From: Clostridia bacterium
Lineage (GTDB): Bacteria > Bacillota > Clostridia > Christensenellales > CAG-917
Direction of reading: 5' to 3'
NCBI GenBank assembly: GCA_017507205.1
Contig: JAFWBH010000072.1
Coordinates: 1 to 6,113, forward strand
Length of the DNA: 6,113 nt
The notes beneath the pieces were generated by a model, which saw only the letters and a program-made list of their open reading frames with translations, searched no databases and had not been told where the DNA came from. Position 1 is the stretch's first letter, and every line of letters begins with the position of its first letter. Shown here piece by piece: positions 1 through 5,752 of the stretch. The translations under genes were made by a program, and so were the position numbers.

Positions 1-406
1 CACCGACATAGTGGAAATATTTGTCAAGCCCGAGCTCTTCCATTATGATGGTTGTATACTGCAAGGGCTTTGATGTGGCAAGCCCCAAGATGTAACCATT
101 TTCACGCAAAAAGGAAAGCATTTCAACCACACCGTCATATATCCTGCAATCTCGCCAATCTCCTGCCTTGTAGTGAGTGCGATAATACAAAATTAACTGC
201 TCTATGAGGCTCATATCATCTATGCCCAAAAGCTCCCTCATGCTGATTCTGAAGGGAGGGCCAACCATTTTGTCAATGACGGACTCTGTGTAAGGGATTT
301 TGTATTCATCAAGAGTCTTGCGTATTGATGTCAAAATCCCCGGCTTGCTGTCTATAAGCGTGCCGTCAAGGTCAAACAATATTGTCTTGTATTTTGGATG
401 TGCCAT
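1..406 (-). CDS. HAD-superfamily phosphatase (phosphoglycolate phosphatase-like), 3' end cut by the window edge
   Basis: This gene encodes a cytoplasmic Mg-dependent phosphatase of the haloacid dehalogenase superfamily, of the Gph-like group; the substrate cannot be told from the sequence. The first 135 residues are present and the rest lies off the left edge. HAD motif I is FDLDGTL at residues 11-17, with Asp12 as the expected nucleophile and Asp14 as the acid/base. An alpha-helical cap follows at about 20-90, including MVGPPFR at 47-53, which is common in Gph-like proteins. Motif II is LATSKP at 109-114, with Thr111 as the phosphate-binding residue. Motifs III and IV lie outside the window. 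The ATG at 406-404 is chosen because it puts motif I at the usual distance from the N-terminus and has an AAAGGAAG ribosome site at 411-418. It lies 61 bases downstream of ddh on the same strand and may share its transcript. There is no sign of frameshift in the visible part. Confidence 0.87.
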   Translation of the reverse strand, partial: MAHPKYKTILFDLDGTLIDSKPGILTSIRKTLDEYKIPYTESVIDKMVGPPFRISMRELLGIDDMSLIEQLILYYRTHYKAGDWRDCRIYDGVVEMLSFLRENGYILGLATSKPLQYTTIIMEELGLDKYFHYVG

Positions 407-430
407 ATTTCTTCCTTTGAGCTGTATTTA

Positions 431-457
431 TCTAAATTTAGATTATTAATAATCTAA
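431..457. repeat. Two overlapping perfect palindromes between ddh and the HAD gene
   Basis: TCTAAATTTAGA (431-442) is a perfect 12-bp palindrome. It overlaps a second perfect 20-bp palindrome at 438-457, centred on TTATTAATAA. Together they give three copies of the TCTAA/TTAGA pentamer. The composition is almost wholly A/T, and no T-tract follows on the minus strand, so this is not a typical intrinsic terminator. It may be a protein-binding site for the HAD gene or a weak hairpin between the two cistrons; the function is inferred only. Confidence 0.5.
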
Positions 458-467
458 CACTTATATT

Positions 468-1433
468 TTACAGGTATTTGCTAATTATGTCAAGCCTATC
501 ATCATCAAAAAGATATGTGACTGGTATGTCAAGAATGGTCCTTGCTCCTCTTTCGCCTTTTCTATAAAGCCTATCAGCACATTTTGCGTAGGACATGAGC
601 ATTATGGCAGTAAAATCTGGGTTGGAGTCAAGCATCAGGTCAAGCTCAATGACAAACTGCTCATTTATGTTCTCTGAACATATCACCTTTCCACCATGGT
701 TCAAGTGGCAATGATCTTTCAAAAATTCATCCTCGTCTATGAAATGAATTTCTGTTTCATAGCCTTGAAAATAGTCTGGCATATTTATTATCTGCATGCT
801 TATGGCATTTTTGTCAGCCAAATCGTCTGCAACCACATAGCATACTCTCTTGTGCTTGTCATAATTGGACAGATGATCTCCCCTGCCTTCCTTGACAAGA
901 ACGATAGCATCTTCCCTTGGTAGTGTATACTGCACTGCCCTTTTGACGCCCTCAATTCCCCTCACAGCCTCGCTATGTCCTTGAGATACACCCTCTCCCC
1001 AAAAGGTGTGAGCATATGAGCCTGTGACACCCTCAAACAAGCATCGCATAAGCGAGAATAATCCAGGATCCCACCCTGCACCAACAATTGACAAGTGATT
1101 GTGAGATGCTGCAACCTTGTTCAAGGTAGACACATACTTCTTCATCTCGTTGTGATTGTCAAAGGCGTCAACGGTGTTGAAATCCTCGGCTCCCCTCAAT
1201 GCCAAAGGCACAAGATCATTTTTTGAGCCAGTGCATAATACAAGAACATCAACCTCTTCCTTAAATTTGTCCATATCCTTCTGATGATAAAATTTTGTTC
1301 CAAATGGTGAAGTCAGAAGGTCTGGATTCCGTCTTGTAAAAATTCCTATAAGCTCAAAGCATTTATTTTGGACTGCGATTTTCTCACAAGCCTTGCCAAG
1401 ATTGCCATAACCAACAATTGCAACTTTTGTCAT
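468..1433 (-). CDS. ddh: meso-diaminopimelate D-dehydrogenase
   Basis: This cytoplasmic NADP-dependent enzyme reductively aminates L-2-amino-6-oxopimelate (tetrahydrodipicolinate) to meso-diaminopimelate in one step, supplying lysine and peptidoglycan. The protein has 321 residues, the normal family length (Corynebacterium glutamicum Ddh is about 320). The Rossmann motif GYGNLGKA is at 8-15, followed by the NADP-phosphate-contacting IFTRR at 31-35. Family blocks are GWDPGLFS at 120-127, HTFWGEGVSQGHSEA at 142-156, VQYTLP at 167-172, HKR at 194-196, MPDYFQGYE at 218-226, NHGG at 245-248 and NPDFTA at 271-276. By family alignment, Thr170, Arg196, His246 and Asn271 should contact the substrate. 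The frame is open to 1538, but the ATG at 1433 is chosen: it has GAGGTG at 1437-1442 and matches the family N-terminus, whereas the upstream extension is unlike Ddh. The gene is first in a probable transcript with the HAD gene. Confidence 0.97.
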   Translation of the reverse strand: MTKVAIVGYGNLGKACEKIAVQNKCFELIGIFTRRNPDLLTSPFGTKFYHQKDMDKFKEEVDVLVLCTGSKNDLVPLALRGAEDFNTVDAFDNHNEMKKYVSTLNKVAASHNHLSIVGAGWDPGLFSLMRCLFEGVTGSYAHTFWGEGVSQGHSEAVRGIEGVKRAVQYTLPREDAIVLVKEGRGDHLSNYDKHKRVCYVVADDLADKNAISMQIINMPDYFQGYETEIHFIDEDEFLKDHCHLNHGGKVICSENINEQFVIELDLMLDSNPDFTAIMLMSYAKCADRLYRKGERGARTILDIPVTYLFDDDRLDIISKYL

Positions 1434-1446
1434 AATCACCTCAATG

Positions 1447-1465
1447 TTTATTGCTTTGCAATAAA
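1447..1465 (-). promoter_or_regulatory. Leader hairpin directly upstream of the ddh ribosome site
   Basis: TTTATTGC (1447-1454) and GCAATAAA (1458-1465) form a perfect 8-bp inverted repeat with a three-base loop. In the ddh mRNA the stem ends four bases before the GAGGTG Shine-Dalgarno. It has no T-tail, so it is more likely an mRNA-stabilising or translation-modulating 5' hairpin than a terminator. Transcription starting from the TATTAT box at 1498-1493 would include it about 20 bases from the 5' end. Confidence 0.5.
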
Positions 1466-1492
1466 AATCAACAAATTTCGCTAATTTTAGGC

Positions 1493-1538
1493 ATAATACA
1501 CGATTTGTATACAGAACACATATCGTGTATTTTGTCAA
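1493..1538 (-). promoter_or_regulatory. Probable ddh promoter with a 37-bp imperfect dyad (operator candidate)
   Basis: On the minus strand a perfect TTGACA (1538-1533) and a TATTAT box (1498-1493) flank an interrupted palindrome at 1495-1531, in which 15 of 18 base pairs match around the centre at 1513. The outer arms, AATACACGAT and ATCGTGTATT, are perfect over 10 bp. TTGACA has no good -10 at 17 bp, and TATTAT has no good -35, so neither box alone makes a complete sigma-A promoter. A regulator binding the dyad could repress or rescue this promoter; the identity of the regulator is unknown. Confidence 0.45.
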
Positions 1539-1726
1539 AAAATACCCAAAATACCCAATTTAGTGATTTTTATGAAAACCTTTACATCATTATGTCAAAT
1601 TGCAGTAAAATGTCAGTATTTTCTTTGAATTTGACGATATCAAGTTTTAAAAATGCCGACCACAGAACACGGCAAGTATTTTGAGCCCTCACCAATTGAA
1701 ATAATGTTTTCATAACCTACTGGGGA

Positions 1727-1732
1727 TATAAT
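1727..1732 (+). promoter_or_regulatory. -10 box of the mazF promoter
   Basis: A perfect TATAAT sits 33 bases before the mazF start codon and would start transcription near 1739, giving a leader of about 27 bases. The -35 is weak: TGTTTT at 1705-1710 with a 16-base spacer is the best match. This suggests that mazF is transcribed alone from its own promoter. Confidence 0.5.
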
Positions 1733-1765
1733 CTTTGATTTTTGGCAACAATCGGTGGTATGGAA

Positions 1766-2113
1766 ATGATAAAACGAGGTGAAATATATTTTGCAGACCT
1801 TTCGCCAGTGGTTGGCAGTGAGCAAGGAGGTGTCAGACCTGTTCTTATTGTCCAAAACGATGTAGGCAACAGGTATAGCCCCACAATCATTGCAGCAGCC
1901 ATAACCAGTCAGCTTGAAAAGGCAAAGCTCCCAACCCATATACAGTTGTCGGCAGACAAATACGGCTTACCCAAAAACAGCATTGTGCTTCTTGAACAAA
2001 TACGCACCATAGACAAGAAGCGCTTGAAGGAAAAGATTGGTGAGCTTCCAACCATAGAAATGACCAAGGTCAACGAGGCACTCCTCATATCCCTAGGCTT
2101 CTTTGACACATAG
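1766..2113 (+). CDS. mazF: MazF/EndoA-type mRNA interferase (toxin), solitary
   Basis: This is a sequence-specific, ribosome-independent endoribonuclease of the PemK/MazF family, acting on cellular mRNA as a dimer. The 115-residue protein is very close to B. subtilis EndoA/NdoA (116 residues), which cuts at UACAU. Visible family blocks are the start KRGEIYFADLSPVVGSEQGG (3-22), RPVLIVQND (24-32), AAITSQ (44-49), KLPTH (54-58) and LLEQIRTIDK (75-84). Arg24 and Thr47 match the catalytic Arg25 and Thr48 of the B. subtilis enzyme, so it should be active; cleavage specificity is inferred. The ATG at 1766 is chosen over the ATG at 1760 and the TTG at 1742 because GGTGG at 1754-1758 is seven bases away and the N-terminus aligns. 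No MazE/EndoAI gene precedes it, unlike the usual antitoxin-toxin order. It converges on the membrane-protein gene across a terminator. Confidence 0.95.
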   Translation: MIKRGEIYFADLSPVVGSEQGGVRPVLIVQNDVGNRYSPTIIAAAITSQLEKAKLPTHIQLSADKYGLPKNSIVLLEQIRTIDKKRLKEKIGELPTIEMTKVNEALLISLGFFDT

Positions 2114-2140
2114 AATTTCATTTGCTTAATATAGTCTCAG

Positions 2141-2154
2141 CTTTATTAATAAAG
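2141..2154. repeat. 14-bp AT-rich palindrome after mazF
   Basis: CTTTATTAATAAAG is a perfect palindrome 27 bases after the mazF stop. Its core TTATTAATAA is the same 10-mer found in the palindrome between ddh and the HAD gene (443-452). No T-tract is attached. The function is unknown and chance is possible in AT-rich spacer DNA. Confidence 0.35.
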
Positions 2155-2177
2155 GATGACAGCAAAATTTTAACATC

Positions 2178-2204
2178 AAAAAAAGAGCCAATCGGCTCTT
2201 TTTT
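2178..2204. terminator. Bidirectional intrinsic terminator between mazF and the membrane-protein gene
   Basis: GAGCC (2185-2189) and GGCTC (2194-2198) pair across an AATC loop. They are flanked by A-runs on the left and T-runs on the right that extend the stem to 11 bp and give a U-tail in both directions. It lies between the stops of two convergent genes and should end both transcripts. Confidence 0.93.
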
Positions 2205-2226
2205 GTATATATTCGTTTGATTTTCC

Positions 2227-3192
2227 TTAATTGTTTAAAATTTCACCGAGTGAATCATAATCAATTACGATTTTCTTTCCAATTTGACGGACACCAATGT
2301 TTTTGCCTACATAATGAGCAAGAAACATATATTCCTCTTGGCTTCCAAGAACAACTCTCTCTGATTTGCCGTCTATGAGGACATAGGCAACCTTTTCACT
2401 GATAATTGATTTGCCATTTTTATATTCCCATTTGACGCTTTGGAGAGCGCCTGTGTGAACTGTGCCGAATTTGTCGACTATAACATCACGGAGCATCATA
2501 TACAACACGAAGCATGCCGAGCCTGCCATAAGAATGGAAAACACTGCAATCAATATATATGTAAACATATTGTCGGGATTTTTGACAGCAAATACAATCT
2601 GTGCAATGCCAGAGCCCAACGCACCAAGTCCAATGGCCAATACAAGACCAACCATAAATTTGCCGGTGGCTGTGCTTACATAATAGGGTGGCTTGACATG
2701 GGAAGTGTCGCCTGTCCTTCTTTGAACTTCTATGAGCATCTCGTCAGTGATTTCAGTGTTGGACAAATCCTCTGCAATGGCAACAAAATTTTCATAGACT
2801 TTTATTTTGATTGTTTCAAGACATTTGATATATCTAAGATCGTGATCTGAAATCATATGCTTGACACGGGCAACCCTTTCAAGACCATTGTCATCAATGT
2901 ATTTGACATAAATATAATGATAAGGAATGCCACTATAATATGCAGTGCCTTTCATAGGCTGGACAATGCCATACAAATACTTAGATTTGACAAAAGTGGC
3001 ACTTCTTGTGGTTGAATTGGGGTTGTTAAGCACCTTTTCAAGCAAAACCTTGTTAGTATGCTTCTGCACAAGATAGTGTATTGAAAGGTAGATTCCCAGC
3101 AATAAAAGAAGGCCTGCAATGATGACTATTGCAATGAAGGAATATATGTCATTTGAGGACCCTGCAAGCAGATTTGCAATGATTTTTGTCAT
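2227..3192 (-). CDS. Unknown membrane protein with three predicted transmembrane segments and two cytoplasmic repeats
   Basis: I do not recognise this 321-residue protein. Hydrophobic helices are seen at about 17-40, 179-203 and 210-234. Positive residues after the first helix (HYLVQKHTNK, 39-48), before the second and after the third predict the N-terminus outside and both soluble parts in the cytoplasm. The soluble parts look like copies of one beta-rich fold: 69-139 and 239-311 both contain an ID..G/ERV stretch and end in a strand pattern (IKIKVYENFVAI against IGVRQIGKKIVI). This recalls DUF3592-like domains that form small beta barrels next to membrane helices, but that is inference. No catalytic motif, signal peptidase site or metal ligands are seen. 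The ATG at 3192 has GGTGA at 3197-3201. The gene begins 24 bases after the recX stop and is probably cotranscribed with it; the bidirectional terminator follows. Confidence 0.82.
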   Translation of the reverse strand: MTKIIANLLAGSSNDIYSFIAIVIIAGLLLLLGIYLSIHYLVQKHTNKVLLEKVLNNPNSTTRSATFVKSKYLYGIVQPMKGTAYYSGIPYHYIYVKYIDDNGLERVARVKHMISDHDLRYIKCLETIKIKVYENFVAIAEDLSNTEITDEMLIEVQRRTGDTSHVKPPYYVSTATGKFMVGLVLAIGLGALGSGIAQIVFAVKNPDNMFTYILIAVFSILMAGSACFVLYMMLRDVIVDKFGTVHTGALQSVKWEYKNGKSIISEKVAYVLIDGKSERVVLGSQEEYMFLAHYVGKNIGVRQIGKKIVIDYDSLGEILNN

Positions 3193-3216
3193 AGTTTCAC
3201 CATAGAATATCCCGTC

Positions 3217-3720
3217 TTATTCGTCATCGTCCGGGACACAAATATTGTAGAGGCTACATGTTGAAAGAGCTATGCTGATGATGTTCCATTCAAAGCCCTT
3301 TGTGTAGAGATATGCACCCACTTTTTGCAGGTCCTTTTTCTCAGAAATTCGTTTTTTATTGATGTATTTTTGTGCCATGCCTTCACACTTTTCAATTTCC
3401 ATTTCATCGCTGACCATATCCATAATCATATTGCTGGCAAGGGTTGCGTCAACACCCTTTTCGTTGGTCAGCTTATAGAGGAGCACTTTTCGCCCCATTT
3501 TGTGTGAATAATAATCAATGAATGACCTTGTATATGCCTCATCATTGATATACTTATACCCCTTGCACCTTTCAATTGCGTAGTCAACCTGCTCTCTGTG
3601 ATAGCCTTTTTCATAGAGCTTGTCCTTGACTTCCTGCTCACTGCGTGGGGAAATCGCCAAGTATTTCACTGCTTGGTCAAAGCATTTTTGTTTAAGCTGT
3701 TCGGGAGTGAGTTCTTTCAT
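3217..3720 (-). CDS. recX: RecX family regulator of RecA
   Basis: RecX proteins bind RecA filaments in the cytoplasm and modulate recombination and SOS activity. The 167-residue protein shows the three-helix repeats of the family: repeat one at about 13-60 with the hallmark YLAISPRSEQEVKDKLYEKG (20-39) and YINDEAYTRSFI (57-68), repeat two at about 61-105 with GRKVLLYKLTNEKG (76-89), and repeat three at about 107-155 with YLYTKGF (137-143). The C-terminus is acidic (PDDDE). Two starts are possible: GTG at 3732, inside a hairpin, or ATG at 3720; the ATG is chosen because the extra four residues add nothing conserved. Neither has a clear Shine-Dalgarno, which is odd. The gene lies downstream of yigZ beyond an intrinsic terminator that ends almost on the start codon, so expression would depend on read-through or on a promoter inside yigZ. 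No recA is in the window. Confidence 0.9.
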   Translation of the reverse strand: MKELTPEQLKQKCFDQAVKYLAISPRSEQEVKDKLYEKGYHREQVDYAIERCKGYKYINDEAYTRSFIDYYSHKMGRKVLLYKLTNEKGVDATLASNMIMDMVSDEMEIEKCEGMAQKYINKKRISEKKDLQKVGAYLYTKGFEWNIISIALSTCSLYNICVPDDDE

Positions 3721-3721
3721 A

Positions 3722-3744
3722 CAAAAAGCCACGATAAACGTGGC
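3722..3744 (-). terminator. Intrinsic terminator after yigZ, abutting recX
   Basis: On the minus strand GCCACG, the loop TTTAT and CGTGGC form a perfect 6-bp stem (3744-3728), followed by TTTTTG. It begins five bases after the yigZ stop codon, and its T-tract ends two or three bases before the recX ATG at 3720. The structure fits the end of a tyrS-yigZ transcript, but may equally act as an attenuator or translation control for recX. The stem is short, so termination may be partial. Confidence 0.7.
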
Positions 3745-3749
3745 AAAAT

Positions 3750-4376
3750 TTAGGCTTTGATAAACTGGGCTTCACTGCTGACGACACAGCTTGCTTTGCC
3801 CAGAGTTGTTTCTTTGATGAGGGCAAGTGCGCTGTCCACCTCGTCCTCCTTCACCCATATCCTGACAGCAACGCCATCAAGAAAATCAGTTCCATCCAAA
3901 ATCCAATTATTTCGCCAAATCAGCTTTTCAATTGACGAATACAACGGATAATCTATGGATATGGTGATTTGACTGCATTTTGTCTTGGTGGATATCTTGG
4001 CGCCTTCAATGCCCAAAACTGCGCTTTCTGTATAGGCTCCAACAAGGCCACCTGCACCGAGCTTTATACCACCAAAATATCTTGTGACAACAACGGCTGT
4101 GCGCACAAGACCTTTCTTCCTCAGCACCTGCAAAATAGGTTGACCGGCAGTGCCACCTGGCTCGCCATCATCGCTGAATCTTGTTGCTTGTCCGTTGATA
4201 TCACTTATGTAGGCATAGCAATTGTGAGTGGCATCGGCATACTTTTTCTTTACAGATTTTACAAATTCCTCTGCAGAATCTGCGTCAACCTCACCACACA
4301 CTGTGGCGATGAATTTTGAACGCTTGATTTCATACACTGCTTCAAACGTGCCGTCTGCGTAGCTATAACACTTCAC
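3750..4376 (-). CDS. yigZ: YigZ/IMPACT family protein (UPF0029 plus C-terminal DUF1949 region)
   Basis: This protein belongs to the widespread YigZ (B. subtilis YvyE)/IMPACT family. Its biochemical role is unsettled; the eukaryotic relative IMPACT is a translation regulator that restrains GCN2, and a ribosome- or nucleic-acid-related role is only inferred in bacteria. The 208 residues match the usual length (E. coli YigZ is about 204). The UPF0029 domain spans about 15-122: KRSKFIATV (18-26), DATHNCYAY (48-56), SDDGEPGGTAGQPIL (68-82) and VVTRYFGGIKLGAGGLVGAY (96-115). The C-terminal DUF1949 region covers about 135-200. The start is a GTG at 4376, supported by AGGTG at 4382-4386 with a five-base spacer and by the correct N-terminal length. 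It follows tyrS by 22 bases, so the two are almost certainly cotranscribed, and an intrinsic terminator follows the stop. Confidence 0.96.
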   Translation of the reverse strand: MKCYSYADGTFEAVYEIKRSKFIATVCGEVDADSAEEFVKSVKKKYADATHNCYAYISDINGQATRFSDDGEPGGTAGQPILQVLRKKGLVRTAVVVTRYFGGIKLGAGGLVGAYTESAVLGIEGAKISTKTKCSQITISIDYPLYSSIEKLIWRNNWILDGTDFLDGVAVRIWVKEDEVDSALALIKETTLGKASCVVSSEAQFIKA

Positions 4377-4398
4377 GTCTACACCTACAATTGTGTGA

Positions 4399-5613
4399 TT
4401 ATTCTACTGTCACTTTGTAGAAATTCTTTTTGCCTTTTTGAAGGACGAAGCCACTGGCAAGCTGATCGGCTGAAACAGATGCCATAATGTCTGTCACCTT
4501 AACATTGTCAACAGAAATTCGACCACCTTGGATAAGACGCTTTGCCTCACCCTTTGAGGGGACCTTGGCGACTGCAACAAGAATGTCGCTGACAAGAGTC
4601 ATACCACTGGGGATTGTTGCCTCGGGCATATTGTCACGGTCACCACTGAATGCTGCACGTGCCTTTGAAAGTGCGCTTTCTGCCTCATCCTTTCCGTGAA
4701 CAAGGAGTGTAAGCTCATATGCAAGGCGTTCCTTTGCCTTGTTCATACGTTCATCATTGTGCATTGTCAATTCCTTGATTTCATCAAGGGAAAGGAATGT
4801 GAGGAATCTGAACACCTTTTCAACATCTTGGTCTGCGATATTTCTCCAATATTGGAAGAAATCATAGGGTGATGTCTTTTCAGGGTCAAGCCACACTGCG
4901 CCCTTGGCTGTCTTGCCCATTTTTATACCCTCAGAGGTTGTGAGAAGTGCAAATGTAAGTGCAAATGCACTATTTTGCTCCTTACGTCTGATGAGATCTG
5001 CACCAGCAAGGATATTTGACCATTGGTCATCTCCACCAAATTGCATCACGCAACCGTATTTGCGATGAAGCTCCAAAAAGTCATATGCTTGCATGAGCAT
5101 ATAGTTGAATTCAAGGAAGGTGAGTCCCTTTTCAAGACGTTGCTTGTAGCACTCTGCTGTAAGCATACGATTGACTGAAAAGCTTGCGCCAATTTCACGA
5201 AGGAAATCAATGTAGTTGAGGCTCAAGAGCCAATCTGCGTTGTTGACAAGGATTGCTGCGTTTTCGCCCTCAAAGCGAATGAATTTCTCCATCTGCTTCT
5301 TGAAGCAGGCAACGTTATGTGCGATTGTTTCCTTTGTCATCATACTGCGCATATCTGTTCTGCCAGAGGGGTCACCAACCATTGCTGTGCCACCACCGAT
5401 GAGGATGATAGGACGATGACCTGCGTCTTGAAGGCGCTTGGCAACAATCATTTGCATAAAGTGGCCAACATGCAGGCTGTCTGCAGTGGGGTCAAAGCCG
5501 ATGTAAAATGATTGTGATTCCTTGTCAAGAAGCTCATTGAGCTCTTCTTCAAAAACAACTTGCTTGACAAGGCCACGTTCTTTAAGTTCATTGAGAATGC
5601 CTTTCTTTACCAT
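4399..5613 (-). CDS. tyrS: Tyrosyl-tRNA synthetase (class I)
   Basis: This cytoplasmic dimeric enzyme activates tyrosine with ATP and charges tRNA-Tyr. The 404-residue protein has the full bacterial layout. The Rossmann catalytic domain starts with YIGFDPTADSLHVGH (37-51), whose HVGH (48-51) is the HIGH signature. The tyrosine pocket region includes QAYDFL (175-180) and QFGGDDQW (191-198). The KMSKS-equivalent loop is KMGKT (231-235). A helical anticodon domain covers about 260-335, and an S4 RNA-binding domain covers about 340-404 (SKGEAKRLIQGGRISVDN, 353-370). The ATG at 5613 has AAAGGA at 5623-5628, nine bases upstream. It is the first gene of the tyrS-yigZ transcript. Unlike many Firmicutes aminoacyl-tRNA synthetase genes it has no T-box: the leader predicted from its promoter is only about 25 bases. 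No frameshift or missing catalytic motif is seen. Confidence 0.98.
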   Translation of the reverse strand: MVKKGILNELKERGLVKQVVFEEELNELLDKESQSFYIGFDPTADSLHVGHFMQMIVAKRLQDAGHRPIILIGGGTAMVGDPSGRTDMRSMMTKETIAHNVACFKKQMEKFIRFEGENAAILVNNADWLLSLNYIDFLREIGASFSVNRMLTAECYKQRLEKGLTFLEFNYMLMQAYDFLELHRKYGCVMQFGGDDQWSNILAGADLIRRKEQNSAFALTFALLTTSEGIKMGKTAKGAVWLDPEKTSPYDFFQYWRNIADQDVEKVFRFLTFLSLDEIKELTMHNDERMNKAKERLAYELTLLVHGKDEAESALSKARAAFSGDRDNMPEATIPSGMTLVSDILVAVAKVPSKGEAKRLIQGGRISVDNVKVTDIMASVSADQLASGFVLQKGKKNFYKVTVE

Positions 5614-5645
5614 AATAAAAATTCCTTTGATAAAATATATAAGTG

Positions 5646-5674
5646 ATTATAACACTAAAAGTGTTAAGTGGCAA
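5646..5674 (-). promoter_or_regulatory. tyrS promoter with a dyad in the spacer
   Basis: On the minus strand TTGCCA (5674-5669), a 17-base spacer and TATAAT (5651-5646) preceded by TGT make an extended -10 sigma-A-type promoter. Transcription should start near 5639. A perfect 7-bp inverted repeat with a three-base centre (5650-5666, TAACACT and AGTGTTA) fills most of the spacer and touches the -10, the usual place for a repressor operator. Confidence 0.78.
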
Positions 5675-5752
5675 GTTATTTTCAAAATTCTTATTTTTCA
5701 GCCTCTTTTTATTATGAATGAAAAAGTCGTAAAAACAAAATGTGAAAAATCG

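Larger units (their letters stand above)
1434..1765. other. Divergent noncoding region between ddh and mazF
   Basis: This is 332 bases of AT-rich spacer with no convincing gene. It carries, from left to right, the ddh ribosome site, a leader hairpin (1447-1465), a TATTAT -10 candidate and the 37-bp dyad (1493-1531), TTGACA on the minus strand (1538-1533), a 9-bp tandem duplication of AAATACCCA (1540-1557), a second minus-strand TTGACA (1598-1593) with only a weak -10, and the mazF -10 box (1727-1732). The only long frame on the plus strand starts at a TTG without a ribosome site and resembles no known antitoxin. Confidence 0.7.

Noticed and set aside
1434..1538. 35-residue N-terminal extension of ddh
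   Set aside because: The frame is open, but the residues do not fit the family, the region holds the promoter dyad and leader hairpin, and the ATG at 1433 has its own ribosome site.
1540..1557. AAATACCCA tandem duplication as an iteron or activator site
   Set aside because: There are only two copies, with no replication gene or further repeats nearby; it is kept as a note in the noncoding region.
1451..1684. 77-codon plus-strand frame as a possible MazE antitoxin
   Set aside because: It starts with TTG without a Shine-Dalgarno, overlaps the ddh promoter, does not look like a ribbon-helix-helix or AbrB-type antitoxin, and ends 81 bases before mazF.
1640..1939. Minus-strand frame over the mazF start
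   Set aside because: It is antisense to a strongly conserved gene, with no family resemblance and no ribosome site.
2440..2850. Cysteine-rich 136-codon plus-strand frame
   Set aside because: It is an antisense shadow of the membrane-protein gene; the Cys and His codons come from complement of Ala, Met and Thr codons and form no regular zinc pattern.
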